Assembly (NCBI RefSeq): GCF_001028665.1
Contig: NZ_CP011503.1
Location: 3,472,001 to 3,536,000, forward strand
Direction: 5' to 3'
Source: Burkholderia pyrrocinia
GTDB taxonomy: Bacteria; Pseudomonadota; Gammaproteobacteria; Burkholderiales; Burkholderiaceae
DNA length: 64,000 bases
A program made the translations under genes and the position numbers. A model generated the notes under the pieces. It saw only the letters and a list, made by a program, of their open reading frames with translations. It made no database searches and was not told where the DNA came from. This document shows positions 9,405 through 18,247 of the stretch, piece after piece. Position 1 is the first letter of the stretch. Each line of letters starts with the position of its first letter.

Positions 9405-10514
9405 ATGAATCGCACTGCCTTCTTCACCGACGAACGCACTTTCTGGCATACCGGCGGCACGCACGCGCTGTTCTTCCCGGTCGGCGGCTGGGTCCAACCG
9501 CCGTCGAGCGCGGGCTATGCAGAATCGCCCGATTCGAAACGCCGCTTCCTGTCGCTCGTGCAGGCGTCGGGCCTTGCCGCACAACTCGACCTGCGCGGCG
9601 CCGAGCCGGCCTCGACCGCCGACCTGCTGCGCATTCACCCGGCGCACTATCTCGACGCGTTCCGCGCACTCAGCGACGCGAACGGCGGCGACCTCGGCGA
9701 TCTCGCGCCGTTCGGCAAAGGTAGCTACGAGATCGCCGCGCTGTCGGCCGGCCTCGCGATCGCGGCGGTCGACATGGTCGTCGGCGAGCGCGCAGCCAAT
9801 GCGTTCTCACTGTCGCGGCCACCCGGCCATCACTGCCTGCGCGACCGCCCGATGGGCTTCTGCATGCTGGCGAACATCCCGATCGCGATCGAGGCCGCCC
9901 GCGCGAAACACGGCATCGAGCGCATCGCGGTGATCGACTGGGACGTGCATCACGGCAACGGCACGCAGTCGATCTACTACGACGATCCGGACACGCTGAC
10001 GATCTCGCTGCACCAGGACCGCTGCTTCCCGCCAGGCTACAGCGGCGCGGACGATCGCGGCGAAGGCGCGGGTGTCGGCGCGAACCTGAACGTGCCGCTG
10101 CTCGCGGGCAGCGGCGACGACGCGTATCGCTACGCGTTCGAGCGGATCGTACTGCCGGCGCTGGAGCGTTTCCGGCCCGAACTGATCGTCGTTGCGAGCG
10201 GCCTCGACGCGAGCGCGGTCGATCCGCTCGCGCGCATGCAACTGCATACCGACAGCTACCGGTTCATGACGCATGCGGTGAAGGATGCCGCGCAGCGCCA
10301 TTGCGGCGGGCGGCTCGTGATCGTTCACGAAGGCGGTTACTCGGAGGCGTACGTGCCGTTCTGCGGGCTCGCGATCGTCGAGGCGCTGGCCGGTATTCGC
10401 ACCGACGTCGCCGATCCGATGCTCGACCTCGCGATCGCACAGCAGCCGGGCGAGCGGTTCGTTGCGTTCCAGCGCGGACTGCTGGATGAACTGGCTGCGT
10501 CGTTCGGGTTGTAA
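9405..10514 (+). CDS. Histone-deacetylase-superfamily amidohydrolase (acetylpolyamine amidohydrolase-like)
   Basis: 369 residues of the arginase/deacetylase fold. It has the charge-relay histidines in RPPGHH (His142, His143) and zinc ligands Asp180 and His182 in DWDVHHGNGTQ. The third ligand is Asp268 in ASGLDAS, and the transition-state tyrosine sits in HEGGYS. All catalytic residues are present, so it should be an active Zn-dependent deacetylase. Bacterial members hydrolyse acetylated polyamines or other N-acyl amines. Its place after a porin and an MFS transporter suggests it deacetylates the imported compound. The exact substrate is inferred only. Confidence 0.88.
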   Translation: MNRTAFFTDERTFWHTGGTHALFFPVGGWVQPPSSAGYAESPDSKRRFLSLVQASGLAAQLDLRGAEPASTADLLRIHPAHYLDAFRALSDANGGDLGDLAPFGKGSYEIAALSAGLAIAAVDMVVGERAANAFSLSRPPGHHCLRDRPMGFCMLANIPIAIEAARAKHGIERIAVIDWDVHHGNGTQSIYYDDPDTLTISLHQDRCFPPGYSGADDRGEGAGVGANLNVPLLAGSGDDAYRYAFERIVLPALERFRPELIVVASGLDASAVDPLARMQLHTDSYRFMTHAVKDAAQRHCGGRLVIVHEGGYSEAYVPFCGLAIVEALAGIRTDVADPMLDLAIAQQPGERFVAFQRGLLDELAASFGL

Positions 10515-10625
10515 CGCGCGGGAATCAACGTGACGGGGCCGGCATGCGCCGGCCCTTGCGCGATCCGTGCGGATGGGGTTTCCTGTGCGTTTACCCCTGT
10601 TCCGGCCCGAGGCCGCACTCTTCCG

Positions 10626-10856
10626 ATGAAATCGTCCCCGCGCGATAACAACGAGAATGCCAAAACGCGCCGCCAGCCTTCGAAGCTGGTCCTGAACATC
10701 GCCGCCGTGACGGTCGGCCTCATCACGTTCGCGATCGGCGCGGCGTGGGTGATCTATAGCTGGATCGTCGATCGCGAAGCGCAGTATTTCGCGATCCCGC
10801 TGGTCTTCTCGGTGCCGGTGATCGTGGCGGTCGCGATCCGGAGCTTCTGGGAATAG
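10626..10856 (+). CDS. Small two-helix membrane protein, unknown function
   Basis: 76 residues starting MKSSPRDNNENAKTRRQPSK. A basic, hydrophilic N-terminus is followed by two hydrophobic segments, about residues 22-46 (LVLNIAAVTVGLITFAIGAAWVIYSW) and 55-71 (FAIPLVFSVPVIVAVAI). The ATG at 10626 is chosen because upstream residues look random. I do not recognise the family. It lies 111 bases after the amidohydrolase and before a terminator. Confidence 0.6.
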   Translation: MKSSPRDNNENAKTRRQPSKLVLNIAAVTVGLITFAIGAAWVIYSWIVDREAQYFAIPLVFSVPVIVAVAIRSFWE

Positions 10857-10873
10857 GCGCGCCTGAAACGACA

Positions 10874-10904
10874 AAGCGCCGCGGTCGGGCGACGCGCGGC
10901 GCTT
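10874..10904 (+). terminator. Hairpin terminator after the small membrane protein gene
   Basis: A 10-bp stem AAGCGCCGCG (10874-10883) with CGCGGCGCTT (10895-10904), followed by a weakly T-rich stretch. It could act in both directions, because the gene at 10961-11254 converges on it. Confidence 0.6.
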
Positions 10905-10960
10905 GTTATCCGGCTTGTTTCAGTCGAAGCGGCGATCCCTGCGGTTCGCTTGCGAGCCGG

Positions 10961-11254
10961 TCAAAGACCGGGGCGCGGGCACGGATTGGGGGCTGCGCCC
11001 TGATATCCGCCGGCGACGGCACCCAGTGCAGCGCCGGCCAGCGACGTGCCGAGCGCTTTCAGCACGGTTTCCGTCGACAACGGCTCACCGCTCGACATCA
11101 CCCGCCCCGAGTAGGCAGAGCACGCTGGCGACGCTGCAACCGTCTGCACGGGCTTCGCACTCCATGCGACGTTGTCGGCAGGCGTCGCGGCAAAAGCCGG
11201 CGCGGCCAGCATCAGCGCGAAAATGGAAATCGGCAAGCGTACGGTGCTCTTCAT
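10961..11254 (-). CDS. Small secreted or periplasmic protein with a glycine-zipper-like segment
   Basis: 97 residues. The signal peptide is MKSTVRLPISIFALMLAAPAFA with AFA cleavage. The mature part of about 75 residues has two internal Cys (ACSAY and NPCPRPG) and a small-residue stretch TSLAGAALGAVAGGYQGAA resembling a glycine-zipper membrane segment. It is convergent with the gene ending at 10856. I do not recognise a specific family. Confidence 0.65.
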   Translation of the reverse strand: MKSTVRLPISIFALMLAAPAFAATPADNVAWSAKPVQTVAASPACSAYSGRVMSSGEPLSTETVLKALGTSLAGAALGAVAGGYQGAAPNPCPRPGL

Positions 11255-11368
11255 CGGTGGCCCCTCGGTTTATGTGCTGCTTGTATGAATCGTGGTCACG
11301 ATATTACACGCGCCCGAATTTCCCGTGCGCTCGTACGGGCCCGCATGCCGGGAACGATGGCCATAAAC

Positions 11369-11405
11369 AAAAAAGCGCTGCGGTCAGCCGACCGGCAGCG
11401 CTTTT
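11369..11405 (-). terminator. Terminator after tRNA-Leu
   Basis: The 11-bp stem AAAAGCGCTGC (11371-11381) with GCAGCGCTTTT (11395-11405) has an inner three-pair extension and a T-rich tail on the minus strand. It lies 37 bases downstream of the tRNA. Confidence 0.75.
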
Positions 11406-11441
11406 CGGGAACGTCACCCTGACGGGTGCTTGTCCGACTTC

Positions 11442-11528
11442 TGGTGCGTGAGGCCGGACTCGAACCGGCACACCCTTGCGGGCGTCAGGACCTAAACCTG
11501 GTGCGTCTACCAATTTCGCCACTCACGC
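11442..11528 (-). tRNA. tRNA-Leu, anticodon UAG
   Basis: The minus strand reads GCGTGAG, paired with CTCACGC in the acceptor stem. The D-arm is GCGAAATTGGTAGACGC, the anticodon loop TTTAGGT has TAG in the centre, and a long class II variable arm (GACGCCCGCAAGGGTGT) and the T-arm GGTTCGAGTCC follow. The 3' CCA is encoded (the forward strand shows TGGT at 11442-11445). The 87-nt length and long variable arm fit leucine. It decodes CUA and other CUN codons. Confidence 0.96.
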
Positions 11529-11765
11529 GCATTTTCTGTCGCCTGACCGCGCGGCACGCAAGATGCGTTCTCCACGCGCCCGGAACGTCATGCCGGCCCG
11601 AAAACCGGCACGCCCGATCAGGCGAGCGCGAGATTCTACCCGATCCGTGCGGCCTTGTCTCGCCCTGCCGGCGCCCGTCGTGCAGCGGTGCTAGAATGCC
11701 GCGCTCGACGTTTCGGCACCGCGCCGCCGCGCGTCCCCCGAACCCGCCCCCACCCGATTCCGCCC

Positions 11766-12599
11766 GTGAACTTCGACGACTACTGTCAGCAAAAGGCCGC
11801 CCCCGCGGGCTCCAGCGTCTATTACGCGTTGCGTCAGGCGCCGCTCGCCACGCAGCCGCGCCTGACGGCGCTGTTCGCGCTGCGCCGCGAACTCGAGGAA
11901 ACCGTCAAGGAAACCAGCGACCCGACCATCGGACACACGAAGCTCGCGTGGTGGCACAAGGAACTCGCGGCACTGGCCGACGGGCAGCCGTCGCACCCCG
12001 TCACGAAGGCGCTCGCACAGCATCATCCGGCGATCGCCGCCGAAGCCGACACGTTGCGCACGCTCGTCAATGGCTACGGGATGGACCTCGAACAGGCGCG
12101 CTACCTCGACTTCGCGAACCTGCAGCGCTACATCGCGCAGGTCGGCAGCACGTTCGCTTCGCTGGTCGCGCGCGCCAGCGCCGCGAACCCGGCCGACCCG
12201 CAGCCGTGGGCCGCGGACGCCGGCCGCGCGCTGATGCTCGCGCAATTCGTGCAGGAACTCGGCAACGACGCGCGCCACGGCCGCATCTACCTGCCGATCG
12301 ACGAACTGCAGCGCTACAACGTGACCGCGGCCGATCTGCTGAACCGCCGCTACAGCCCGGCCTTCACCGAATTGCTGCAATTCCAGACGGCGCGTGCGCG
12401 CGAAGCGCTCGCGGCCGCCGACGCAGCGATCCCCGCATCCGAACGCCGCACGCAGCGCACGCTGCGCGCGCAGATCGCATTGGCCGGCGCGCTGCTCGAC
12501 GAAATCGGGCGCGACGGCTACCAGGTGCTGCACCAGCGCATCGCGCTGACGCCGATCCGCAAGCTGTGGATCGCGTGGCGCGCCGCACGCCGGCGCTGA
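11766..12599 (+). CDS. Squalene/phytoene synthase family protein with degraded Asp-rich motifs
   Basis: 277 residues from a GTG start (V/M-NFDDYCQQKAAPAGSS). The overall pattern matches HpnD/phytoene synthase proteins: the N-terminal SSVYYALR, TIGHTKLAWWHKELAAL, HPVTKAL, and the RHGRIYLPIDEL block. Both metal-binding motifs are altered. The first, normally DDxxDE-like after CRE, reads RELEETVKET (41-50). The second, normally RDVGED-like, reads QELGND (163-168). It may be a non-catalytic homologue, or an enzyme tolerant of Glu for Asp. No other hopanoid genes are nearby. It ends 10 bases before the convergent DUF1501 gene. Confidence 0.8.
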   Translation: MNFDDYCQQKAAPAGSSVYYALRQAPLATQPRLTALFALRRELEETVKETSDPTIGHTKLAWWHKELAALADGQPSHPVTKALAQHHPAIAAEADTLRTLVNGYGMDLEQARYLDFANLQRYIAQVGSTFASLVARASAANPADPQPWAADAGRALMLAQFVQELGNDARHGRIYLPIDELQRYNVTAADLLNRRYSPAFTELLQFQTARAREALAAADAAIPASERRTQRTLRAQIALAGALLDEIGRDGYQVLHQRIALTPIRKLWIAWRAARRR

Positions 12600-12609
12600 A
12601 CCCGACGCA

Positions 12610-13830
12610 TCACGCCTTCAACAGCGGCAGCGTGTCGAAGCGCTGCTGCAGCACGCGCGTCGCGTCGAGCCCCCACCACGGCCCCAGCACGGTCGCGTAA
12701 AGCTGGCGGAAATCGACCGCGACCGGCAGGTTGCCGTTGCCGTCGAGCCGCCCGAGCGCGGGCGGCGCCCCATACAGCCCGCCGGCCACACGGCCGCCCA
12801 TCACGAAATGCGGCGCGGCCGTCCCGTGATCGGTGCCGTTGCTCTGGTTCTCGCGCACGCGCCGCCCGAATTCCGCATACGTCATCACGAGCGTCTGGTT
12901 CCAGCGCCCGAGTTCGATCAGCGCGCCGCGCATCGCGCTCATCCCTTCCGCAAACTGCTTGAGCAGCGCGGCCTGCTGCCCCGGCTGGTTCTGGTGCGTG
13001 TCGAAGCCGTTGAGCGTCAGGCGCAGCACCGCGACGCCATCCTGCGCACCGGGCCCGGACGCTTCGCATGCGGCCAGCACCTGCATCGCGGTCTTCACCG
13101 ACGTGCCGAACGCGCCGGCCGGAAACGCCGTCCTGAATTCACGCATCCCGCCGCGCGGGCGCAGCCGGTCGGCCGCCTTCACGATGTCGTTCTCGACGTC
13201 GATGATGTGCGCGAGCGCCGGGTTCTGCTCGCGCAGCGACGACGGCTCGGCGAGCCGGGCCGCACGGATGAACTGTGCGGGATTGACGAGCGCGATCGCG
13301 CGCGCGCCGTTCGCGAGCGGCCCCATCTCGGCGCTGCCGAGCACGACGCCGTCCGCCGCGAAACCGGGCGGCACCGGTGCCTGCGCAAACGTGCGCGTGA
13401 GCCAGCCTTCGTGCAGGTACTGGTCCGAACGCGACGCGGTATCCCAGATCTCGATCGAACGGAAATGCGACAGGTTCGGCTGCGGATAGCCGACCCCCTG
13501 CACGACCGCGACCTGCCCGTCGCGCCACAGCGGCATCAGCGGCGCGAGCGACGGATGCAGCCCGGTGTGCGCGTCGAGCTGCAGCACCTGCTCGCGCTTG
13601 ATGCCGATGCTGCGCCGGAACTGGTAGTACAGCGGGTCCGCATACGGCACCACCGTGTTGAGGCCGTCGTTGCCGCCCTTCAGCTCGACGAGGATCAACA
13701 CGTTCGCGTACCCGGCCGCCGGTTGCCGGCCGGCCGGCGCCACCGATGCCGCCAGCGCGGGCGACTGCCACATCGACACGCCCGCAGCAGCCGCGGCACC
13801 CGTCAGCGTCAGAAAATCACGTCGGTTCAT
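12610..13830 (-). CDS. DUF1501 family protein (Tat-exported, sulfatase-like fold)
   Basis: 406 residues. The N-terminus MNRRDFLTLTGAAAAAGVSM is a twin-arginine-type signal (RRDFL), and DUF1501 features include LVVELKGGNDGLNTVVPY-like text (LILVELKGGNDGLNTVV), LHPSLAPLMPLW and THQNQPGQQAALLKQFAEG. DUF1501 proteins are annotated as exported and are related to alkaline-phosphatase/sulfatase folds; their role is unknown. The gene follows the DUF1800 gene on the same strand by 67 bases, the standard pairing. Start chosen by the Tat motif and AAGGA upstream. Confidence 0.9.
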   Translation of the reverse strand: MNRRDFLTLTGAAAAAGVSMWQSPALAASVAPAGRQPAAGYANVLILVELKGGNDGLNTVVPYADPLYYQFRRSIGIKREQVLQLDAHTGLHPSLAPLMPLWRDGQVAVVQGVGYPQPNLSHFRSIEIWDTASRSDQYLHEGWLTRTFAQAPVPPGFAADGVVLGSAEMGPLANGARAIALVNPAQFIRAARLAEPSSLREQNPALAHIIDVENDIVKAADRLRPRGGMREFRTAFPAGAFGTSVKTAMQVLAACEASGPGAQDGVAVLRLTLNGFDTHQNQPGQQAALLKQFAEGMSAMRGALIELGRWNQTLVMTYAEFGRRVRENQSNGTDHGTAAPHFVMGGRVAGGLYGAPPALGRLDGNGNLPVAVDFRQLYATVLGPWWGLDATRVLQQRFDTLPLLKA

Positions 13831-13897
13831 CGCGCATCCTTTGGTTCGCCGCCCGGCACCTTTGCCGCACCGGCGCTCCGATTCTTCGTCGTTTGCA

Positions 13898-15400
13898 TCA
13901 TTTCAGTTGATAGGCCGGATCCATCAGCAGCGCCTCGAGATACGCGCTGCCGGTCGAATCCGTGTCGATCGCCGCGACCGGCGACACCGGCAGCACCGCG
14001 TGCTGGAGCTGAAGCTCGGTCGACAATCCCGCGATCGCCTGCGGCCGTGCACGATATTGCGCAAGCCAGCGCTCGAGATCGAAACGCAGGCCGCCGCGTG
14101 CGGGCTTGGCCGGCGCGCCGCGCATGCCGGCGGCGGACGCCGCGTCGACCACCGGCATCGCGTGCGCACGCGCATTCGGCGGCGGCGCCATCGGTTGCGC
14201 CGGCGGCCGCATGCCGGCCGTCTCCGTCGCGCGGAACAGTTGCTCGACGAACTGCTTGCGCGCGAGCAGCGTGGTGCTGTTGATCCACAGCGCGCCGCCC
14301 GGCCAGCCCTTCACGTTCGGCGGATAGAACAGGTTCTGCCCGAGCGTGCGCACGGTGTTCGCGAGCATCTGCGGATCGCCGTACGCGACGTCGAACAGCC
14401 GCACCGACCCGACGACGAACTCGGCCGGCGACTTGATGAGCACGCCGCGGTTGCGCGGATCCCAGAACGCGTCGGTCGACCACAGCGCGGCGAGCGCCGC
14501 GCGAATGTCGTAGCCGCTCGCGCGAAACCGCTCGGCCACGAGATCGAGCGCGCCCGCGTCGGGCGTATCGGACACGAACTCGCGCCACAGCTTGCCGACG
14601 ATGAAGCGCGCGGTGCCGGGCCGCTTCAGCAGGATGTCGAGAAAGCCGTCGCCGTCGAACGGCCCCGTCTCGCCGAGAATCGTCTTGTCGCCCGCATCGT
14701 GCAGATCCGGCCGCACCTGGAAGCGCAGCGTATCGGGATCGATGGTCCAGCCCGTCATCGCGCGCGCGGCTTCCGCCACGTCGTACTGCGTGTAATGCCC
14801 TTCACCGAGCGTGAACAGCTCCATCACCTCGCGCGCGAAGTTCTCGTTCGGGCGCCCCTTGCGATTGCTCGCGCCGTCGAGATACTGCAGCATCGCCGGG
14901 TCCTTCGCGACCGCATGCAGCAGCGTGCCGAAGTTGCCGAGCGCCTCGCGGCGAAACAGCGCGTTCTGCGCGGCCATCGTTTGCGGATAAGGCACCTTGT
15001 CCTGCCCCGACGTGAAGTGCCCGTGCCAGAACAGCGTCATGCGTTCGGTCAGCGGCGACGGCGTCACGACCATCTCGTTGACCCACGCCGCGCGCAACGC
15101 ATCGTAGCGGCGATCGCGCTCGCGCTGCTCGTCGCGCCGCATGTCGGGTGTCAGCGCCTGGCGCTGCGCGCGCGTCGGCGGCAGCTCGGCGATCCAGTCG
15201 GGCCACGCCGTGACGGGTTCGCGGCGAACGTTGCCGAGCGTGTCGGCCACGACCTGCGCGCGCGTCATGCCGACGATGCGCGCGACGTCGGCGGGTGCGG
15301 GAGAGAAACCGGTGCGGCTCAGGAAAAACAGCGCATCGTCGGCGTCGAGCGCCGACTGCATTGCGGGCGACGGCGCCGGTGCGGCAGCGTTCGCTTTCAT
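13898..15400 (-). CDS. DUF1800 family protein
   Basis: About 500 residues. The family pattern is clear: ALFFLSRTGFSPAPADVARI, MTLFWHGHFTSGQDKV, NFAREVMELFTLGEGHYTQYDV and ARAMTGW, then GKLWREFVSDTP and NVKGWPGGALWINSTTLLARK. Two ATGs lie six bases apart (15406 and 15400); the second has GGGAG at better spacing. No clear signal peptide is seen. DUF1800 and DUF1501 genes occur as pairs in many bacteria and are thought to act together outside the cytoplasm, but the reaction is unknown. DUF1800 is upstream here, so the pair is one transcript. Confidence 0.9.
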   Translation of the reverse strand: MKANAAAPAPSPAMQSALDADDALFFLSRTGFSPAPADVARIVGMTRAQVVADTLGNVRREPVTAWPDWIAELPPTRAQRQALTPDMRRDEQRERDRRYDALRAAWVNEMVVTPSPLTERMTLFWHGHFTSGQDKVPYPQTMAAQNALFRREALGNFGTLLHAVAKDPAMLQYLDGASNRKGRPNENFAREVMELFTLGEGHYTQYDVAEAARAMTGWTIDPDTLRFQVRPDLHDAGDKTILGETGPFDGDGFLDILLKRPGTARFIVGKLWREFVSDTPDAGALDLVAERFRASGYDIRAALAALWSTDAFWDPRNRGVLIKSPAEFVVGSVRLFDVAYGDPQMLANTVRTLGQNLFYPPNVKGWPGGALWINSTTLLARKQFVEQLFRATETAGMRPPAQPMAPPPNARAHAMPVVDAASAAGMRGAPAKPARGGLRFDLERWLAQYRARPQAIAGLSTELQLQHAVLPVSPVAAIDTDSTGSAYLEALLMDPAYQLK

Positions 15401-15533
15401 CGTCATGGACTCCCGGAGCGCACCGGCGGTGCGGATGCCGGTACAACGGCAATCGGCAGGCGAAAGTTGACGGAAAAAGTGCTACGAATTTTTTCCGCGC
15501 GGGGTGTTCCGCGCAGGACGACGACGGCACGCT

Positions 15534-15812
15534 TCAGCGCTTGTACAACTCGCGAACGGCGTCTTCGATGTGCTGGCGCAAAATGTGGCGCTCCTCGGGC
15601 GTCATGTGCCCGTCGCGGCGGCGCTGTTCGAGATCGGGAGGCACGGCGGAACGGACCGTCACATCGGCGGCTCGGTCGGGCTGCGGCGCCTTGCCGCGCG
15701 GCAGCTTGCGCGACGGTGCGCCCTGCTCGGGGCGCTGCGCATACGAGAAGTTCGACGCATACGGACCGGCAAGCGCGATCGTCAGCATCAGTGCAATCCG
15801 GGCAGATCGCAT
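15534..15812 (-). CDS. Small exported protein of unknown function
   Basis: 92 residues starting MRSARIALMLTIALAGPYAS, a signal peptide ending near SYA. The mature part is basic and proline-rich (RKLPRGKAPQPDR), then a predicted amphipathic helix at the C-terminus (MTPEERHILRQHIEDAVRELYKR). The frame is open 32 codons further up, but the signal peptide fixes the start. I recognise no family; the C-terminal helix resembles short periplasmic proteins common in Burkholderia. It lies alone between the DUF1800 gene and the two-component system. Confidence 0.65.
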   Translation of the reverse strand: MRSARIALMLTIALAGPYASNFSYAQRPEQGAPSRKLPRGKAPQPDRAADVTVRSAVPPDLEQRRRDGHMTPEERHILRQHIEDAVRELYKR

Positions 15813-16070
15813 GACCGTCCTCGCTTCTTTGGTCGATTTGTTCCCTTCGTCACGCGGCAACCGGCTACCTCTGGTACTTGAAAAACCCTGCGGAATTCGG
15901 GTGTGCAAAGATGAAAGATGGAGTGCAGGGGAGTATCTACCGAATTTCGGCTTCGAGTAAAGGAATCTCTATAGCCTGCCTTTACTCGGCGCGACACTAC
16001 GGGTAAATTTTGTAACCGACTGTAACGCACGAAAATACGCGGCCGTGCGCCAATTCCCATTCGCGATAAG

Positions 16071-16805
16071 ATGCCGATCATGGAAACGAAAAACCCCTCC
16101 AAGATTCTCGTCGTCGACGACGACCCGCGCCTGCGCGATCTGCTGCGCCGCTATCTCGGCGAGCAGGGTTTCAACGTATATGTCGCGGAGAACGCGACGG
16201 CGATGAACAAGCTCTGGGTCCGCGAGCGTTTCGACCTGCTCGTGCTCGACCTGATGCTGCCGGGCGAAGACGGCCTGTCGATCTGCCGCCGCCTGCGCGG
16301 CAGCAACGACCGCACGCCGATCATCATGCTCACCGCAAAGGGCGAGGACGTCGATCGCATCGTCGGCCTCGAGATGGGCGCCGACGATTACCTGCCGAAG
16401 CCGTTCAACCCGCGCGAACTCGTCGCGCGCATTCATGCGGTGCTGCGCCGCCAGGCGCCGGCCGAACTGCCGGGCGCACCGTCGGAAACCACCGAGGTGT
16501 TCGAGTTCGGCGAGTTCTCGCTGAACCTCGCAACCCGCACGCTGACGAAGTCCGGCCAGGAAATTCCGCTGACGACCGGCGAATTCTCGGTGCTGAAGGT
16601 GTTCGCGCGCCATCCGCGCCAGCCGCTGTCGCGCGAGAAGCTGATGGAGCTCGCGCGCGGCCGTGAATACGAAGTGTTCGACCGCAGCCTCGACGTGCAG
16701 ATTTCGCGCCTGCGCAAGCTGATCGAACCGGATCCGGGCAGCCCGCGCTTCATCCAGACCGTCTGGGGCCTCGGCTACGTGTTCATCCCGGACGGCGCCG
16801 CCTGA
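16071..16805 (+). CDS. ompR: OmpR-family response regulator (OmpR/RisA type)
   Basis: 244 residues. The receiver domain has the acidic pocket VVDDDPRLRDLLRRYL, phosphoacceptor Asp60 in LLVLDLMLPGEDG, the conserved Thr in IIMLTAKGED and Lys in YLPKPFNPREL. The C-terminal winged helix is of OmpR type (LTTGEFSVLKVFARHPRQPLSREKLMELARG, ending IQTVWGLGYVFIPDGA). It is followed 39 bases on by its sensor kinase. Close relatives are E. coli OmpR and Bordetella RisA, which control porin and stress genes. A second ATG at 16080 is an alternative start. Confidence 0.93.
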   Translation: MPIMETKNPSKILVVDDDPRLRDLLRRYLGEQGFNVYVAENATAMNKLWVRERFDLLVLDLMLPGEDGLSICRRLRGSNDRTPIIMLTAKGEDVDRIVGLEMGADDYLPKPFNPRELVARIHAVLRRQAPAELPGAPSETTEVFEFGEFSLNLATRTLTKSGQEIPLTTGEFSVLKVFARHPRQPLSREKLMELARGREYEVFDRSLDVQISRLRKLIEPDPGSPRFIQTVWGLGYVFIPDGAA

Positions 16806-16844
16806 TTTTTTCTTTTCCGGTTTCGCCCGCCCACGGCCCGTCCC

Positions 16845-18206
16845 ATGCGTATTGACCGGCGCCTCCTGCAGCTCGCGTTCGGCGGGCTGTTCTGGCGCAC
16901 CTTCCTGCTGATCGCGCTGCTGATCTCGGTCAGTCTCGCCGCGTGGTTCCAGAGCTTTCGCGTGATCGAGCGCGAGCCGCGTGCGCAGCGCGTCGCGCTG
17001 CAGCTCGTCGCGGTCGTGAAGCTCACGCGCACCGCCCTGCTCTATTCCGATCCCGATCTGCGGCGCGCGCTGCTGCAGGATCTCGAGAGCAACGAGGGCG
17101 TGCGCGTTTACCCGCGCGAGAAAACCGACAAGTTCAAGCTGCAGCCCGACGAATCGCTGAACCGCCTGATCGAGCACGACATCCGCAGCCGCCTCGGCGA
17201 CGATACCGTGATCGCGCAGTCGGTCAACGACATTCCCGGCGTGTGGATCAGCTTCAAGATCGACGACGACGATTACTGGGTCGCGCTCGACCGCGACCAG
17301 CTCGACAACGTCACCGGCCTGCAGTGGGCCGGCTGGGGGCTGTTCGCGCTCGCGCTGTCGCTGTTCGGCTCCGCGTTCATCACGAGCCTCGTGAACCGGC
17401 CGTTCTCGCGGCTCGCGCTCGCCGCGCGCCAGGTCGGCTCGGGCCAGGCGCCCGAGCTGCTGCCCGAGCGCGGGATGGGCGTCGCGGCCGACACCAACCG
17501 CAGCTTCAACCAGATGGTGCGCGACCTCGAACAGCTCGAGGCCGACCGCGCGCTGATGCTCGCGGGCATCTCGCACGACCTGCGCACGCCGCTCGCGCGG
17601 CTGCGCCTCGAAACCGAGATGAGCCCGTCCGACCAGGCGACCAAGGACGCGATGGTCGACGACATCGAGCAGATGGACCGCATCATCGCGGCCTTCATCG
17701 ACTACGCGCGCCCGTCGCAGCGCAAGCCCGAGCCTGTCGACCTGTCGTCGATCGCGCAGGAAGTCGCCGCGCGCGCGTCGGGCGAGGACGGCGTCGAGAT
17801 CCGCACACGGCTTGCGCCGAGCGCGGTCATCGAAGCCGACGAGACCGACATGCGCCGCGTGATCGGCAACCTCGTCGAGAACGCGCGCAAGTACGGCCAG
17901 AGCAAACAGGACGGCATCTCGCGCATCACGCTCGAGACGCGCGTGTCGCACACGCGCGTCGAGCTGTCGGTGAGCGACGAAGGCCCCGGCATCCCCGAAG
18001 ATCAGTTGCCGCTCGTGATGCGGCCGTTCTATCGCGTCGACACCGCGCGCACCAAGGCGGACGGCACGGGCCTCGGGATGGCGATCGTGCTGCGGCTCGT
18101 CGGCCGCTATCGCGGCGCGCTGCGCCTGCGCAACCGCAACCCCGACGCGGGCCTCGAAGTCACCCTCGAATTCCCCGGCGCCGGCAAGGCGCGTGCGACT
18201 GCGTGA
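16845..18206 (+). CDS. envZ: EnvZ/RisS-type sensor histidine kinase
   Basis: 453 residues. Order: transmembrane helix about 16-36, periplasmic loop of about 120 residues with a hydrophilic sensor (YPREKTDKFKLQPDES), second helix about 163-185, HAMP (NRPFSRLALAARQVGSG), and H-box AGISHDLRTPLARLRLE with His244. The HATPase follows with the N-box NLVENARKYG, the G1 box SDEGPGIPE and the G2 box DGTGLGMAIV. It should phosphorylate the OmpR-type regulator encoded just upstream. The periplasmic loop is acidic near the second helix (DDDDYW). Named by relation to E. coli EnvZ and Bordetella RisS. Confidence 0.92.
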   Translation: MRIDRRLLQLAFGGLFWRTFLLIALLISVSLAAWFQSFRVIEREPRAQRVALQLVAVVKLTRTALLYSDPDLRRALLQDLESNEGVRVYPREKTDKFKLQPDESLNRLIEHDIRSRLGDDTVIAQSVNDIPGVWISFKIDDDDYWVALDRDQLDNVTGLQWAGWGLFALALSLFGSAFITSLVNRPFSRLALAARQVGSGQAPELLPERGMGVAADTNRSFNQMVRDLEQLEADRALMLAGISHDLRTPLARLRLETEMSPSDQATKDAMVDDIEQMDRIIAAFIDYARPSQRKPEPVDLSSIAQEVAARASGEDGVEIRTRLAPSAVIEADETDMRRVIGNLVENARKYGQSKQDGISRITLETRVSHTRVELSVSDEGPGIPEDQLPLVMRPFYRVDTARTKADGTGLGMAIVLRLVGRYRGALRLRNRNPDAGLEVTLEFPGAGKARATA

Positions 18207-18247
18207 CGCGCTCGCGCACGCCTCCTCCGCTTCACACTATCGATCCG

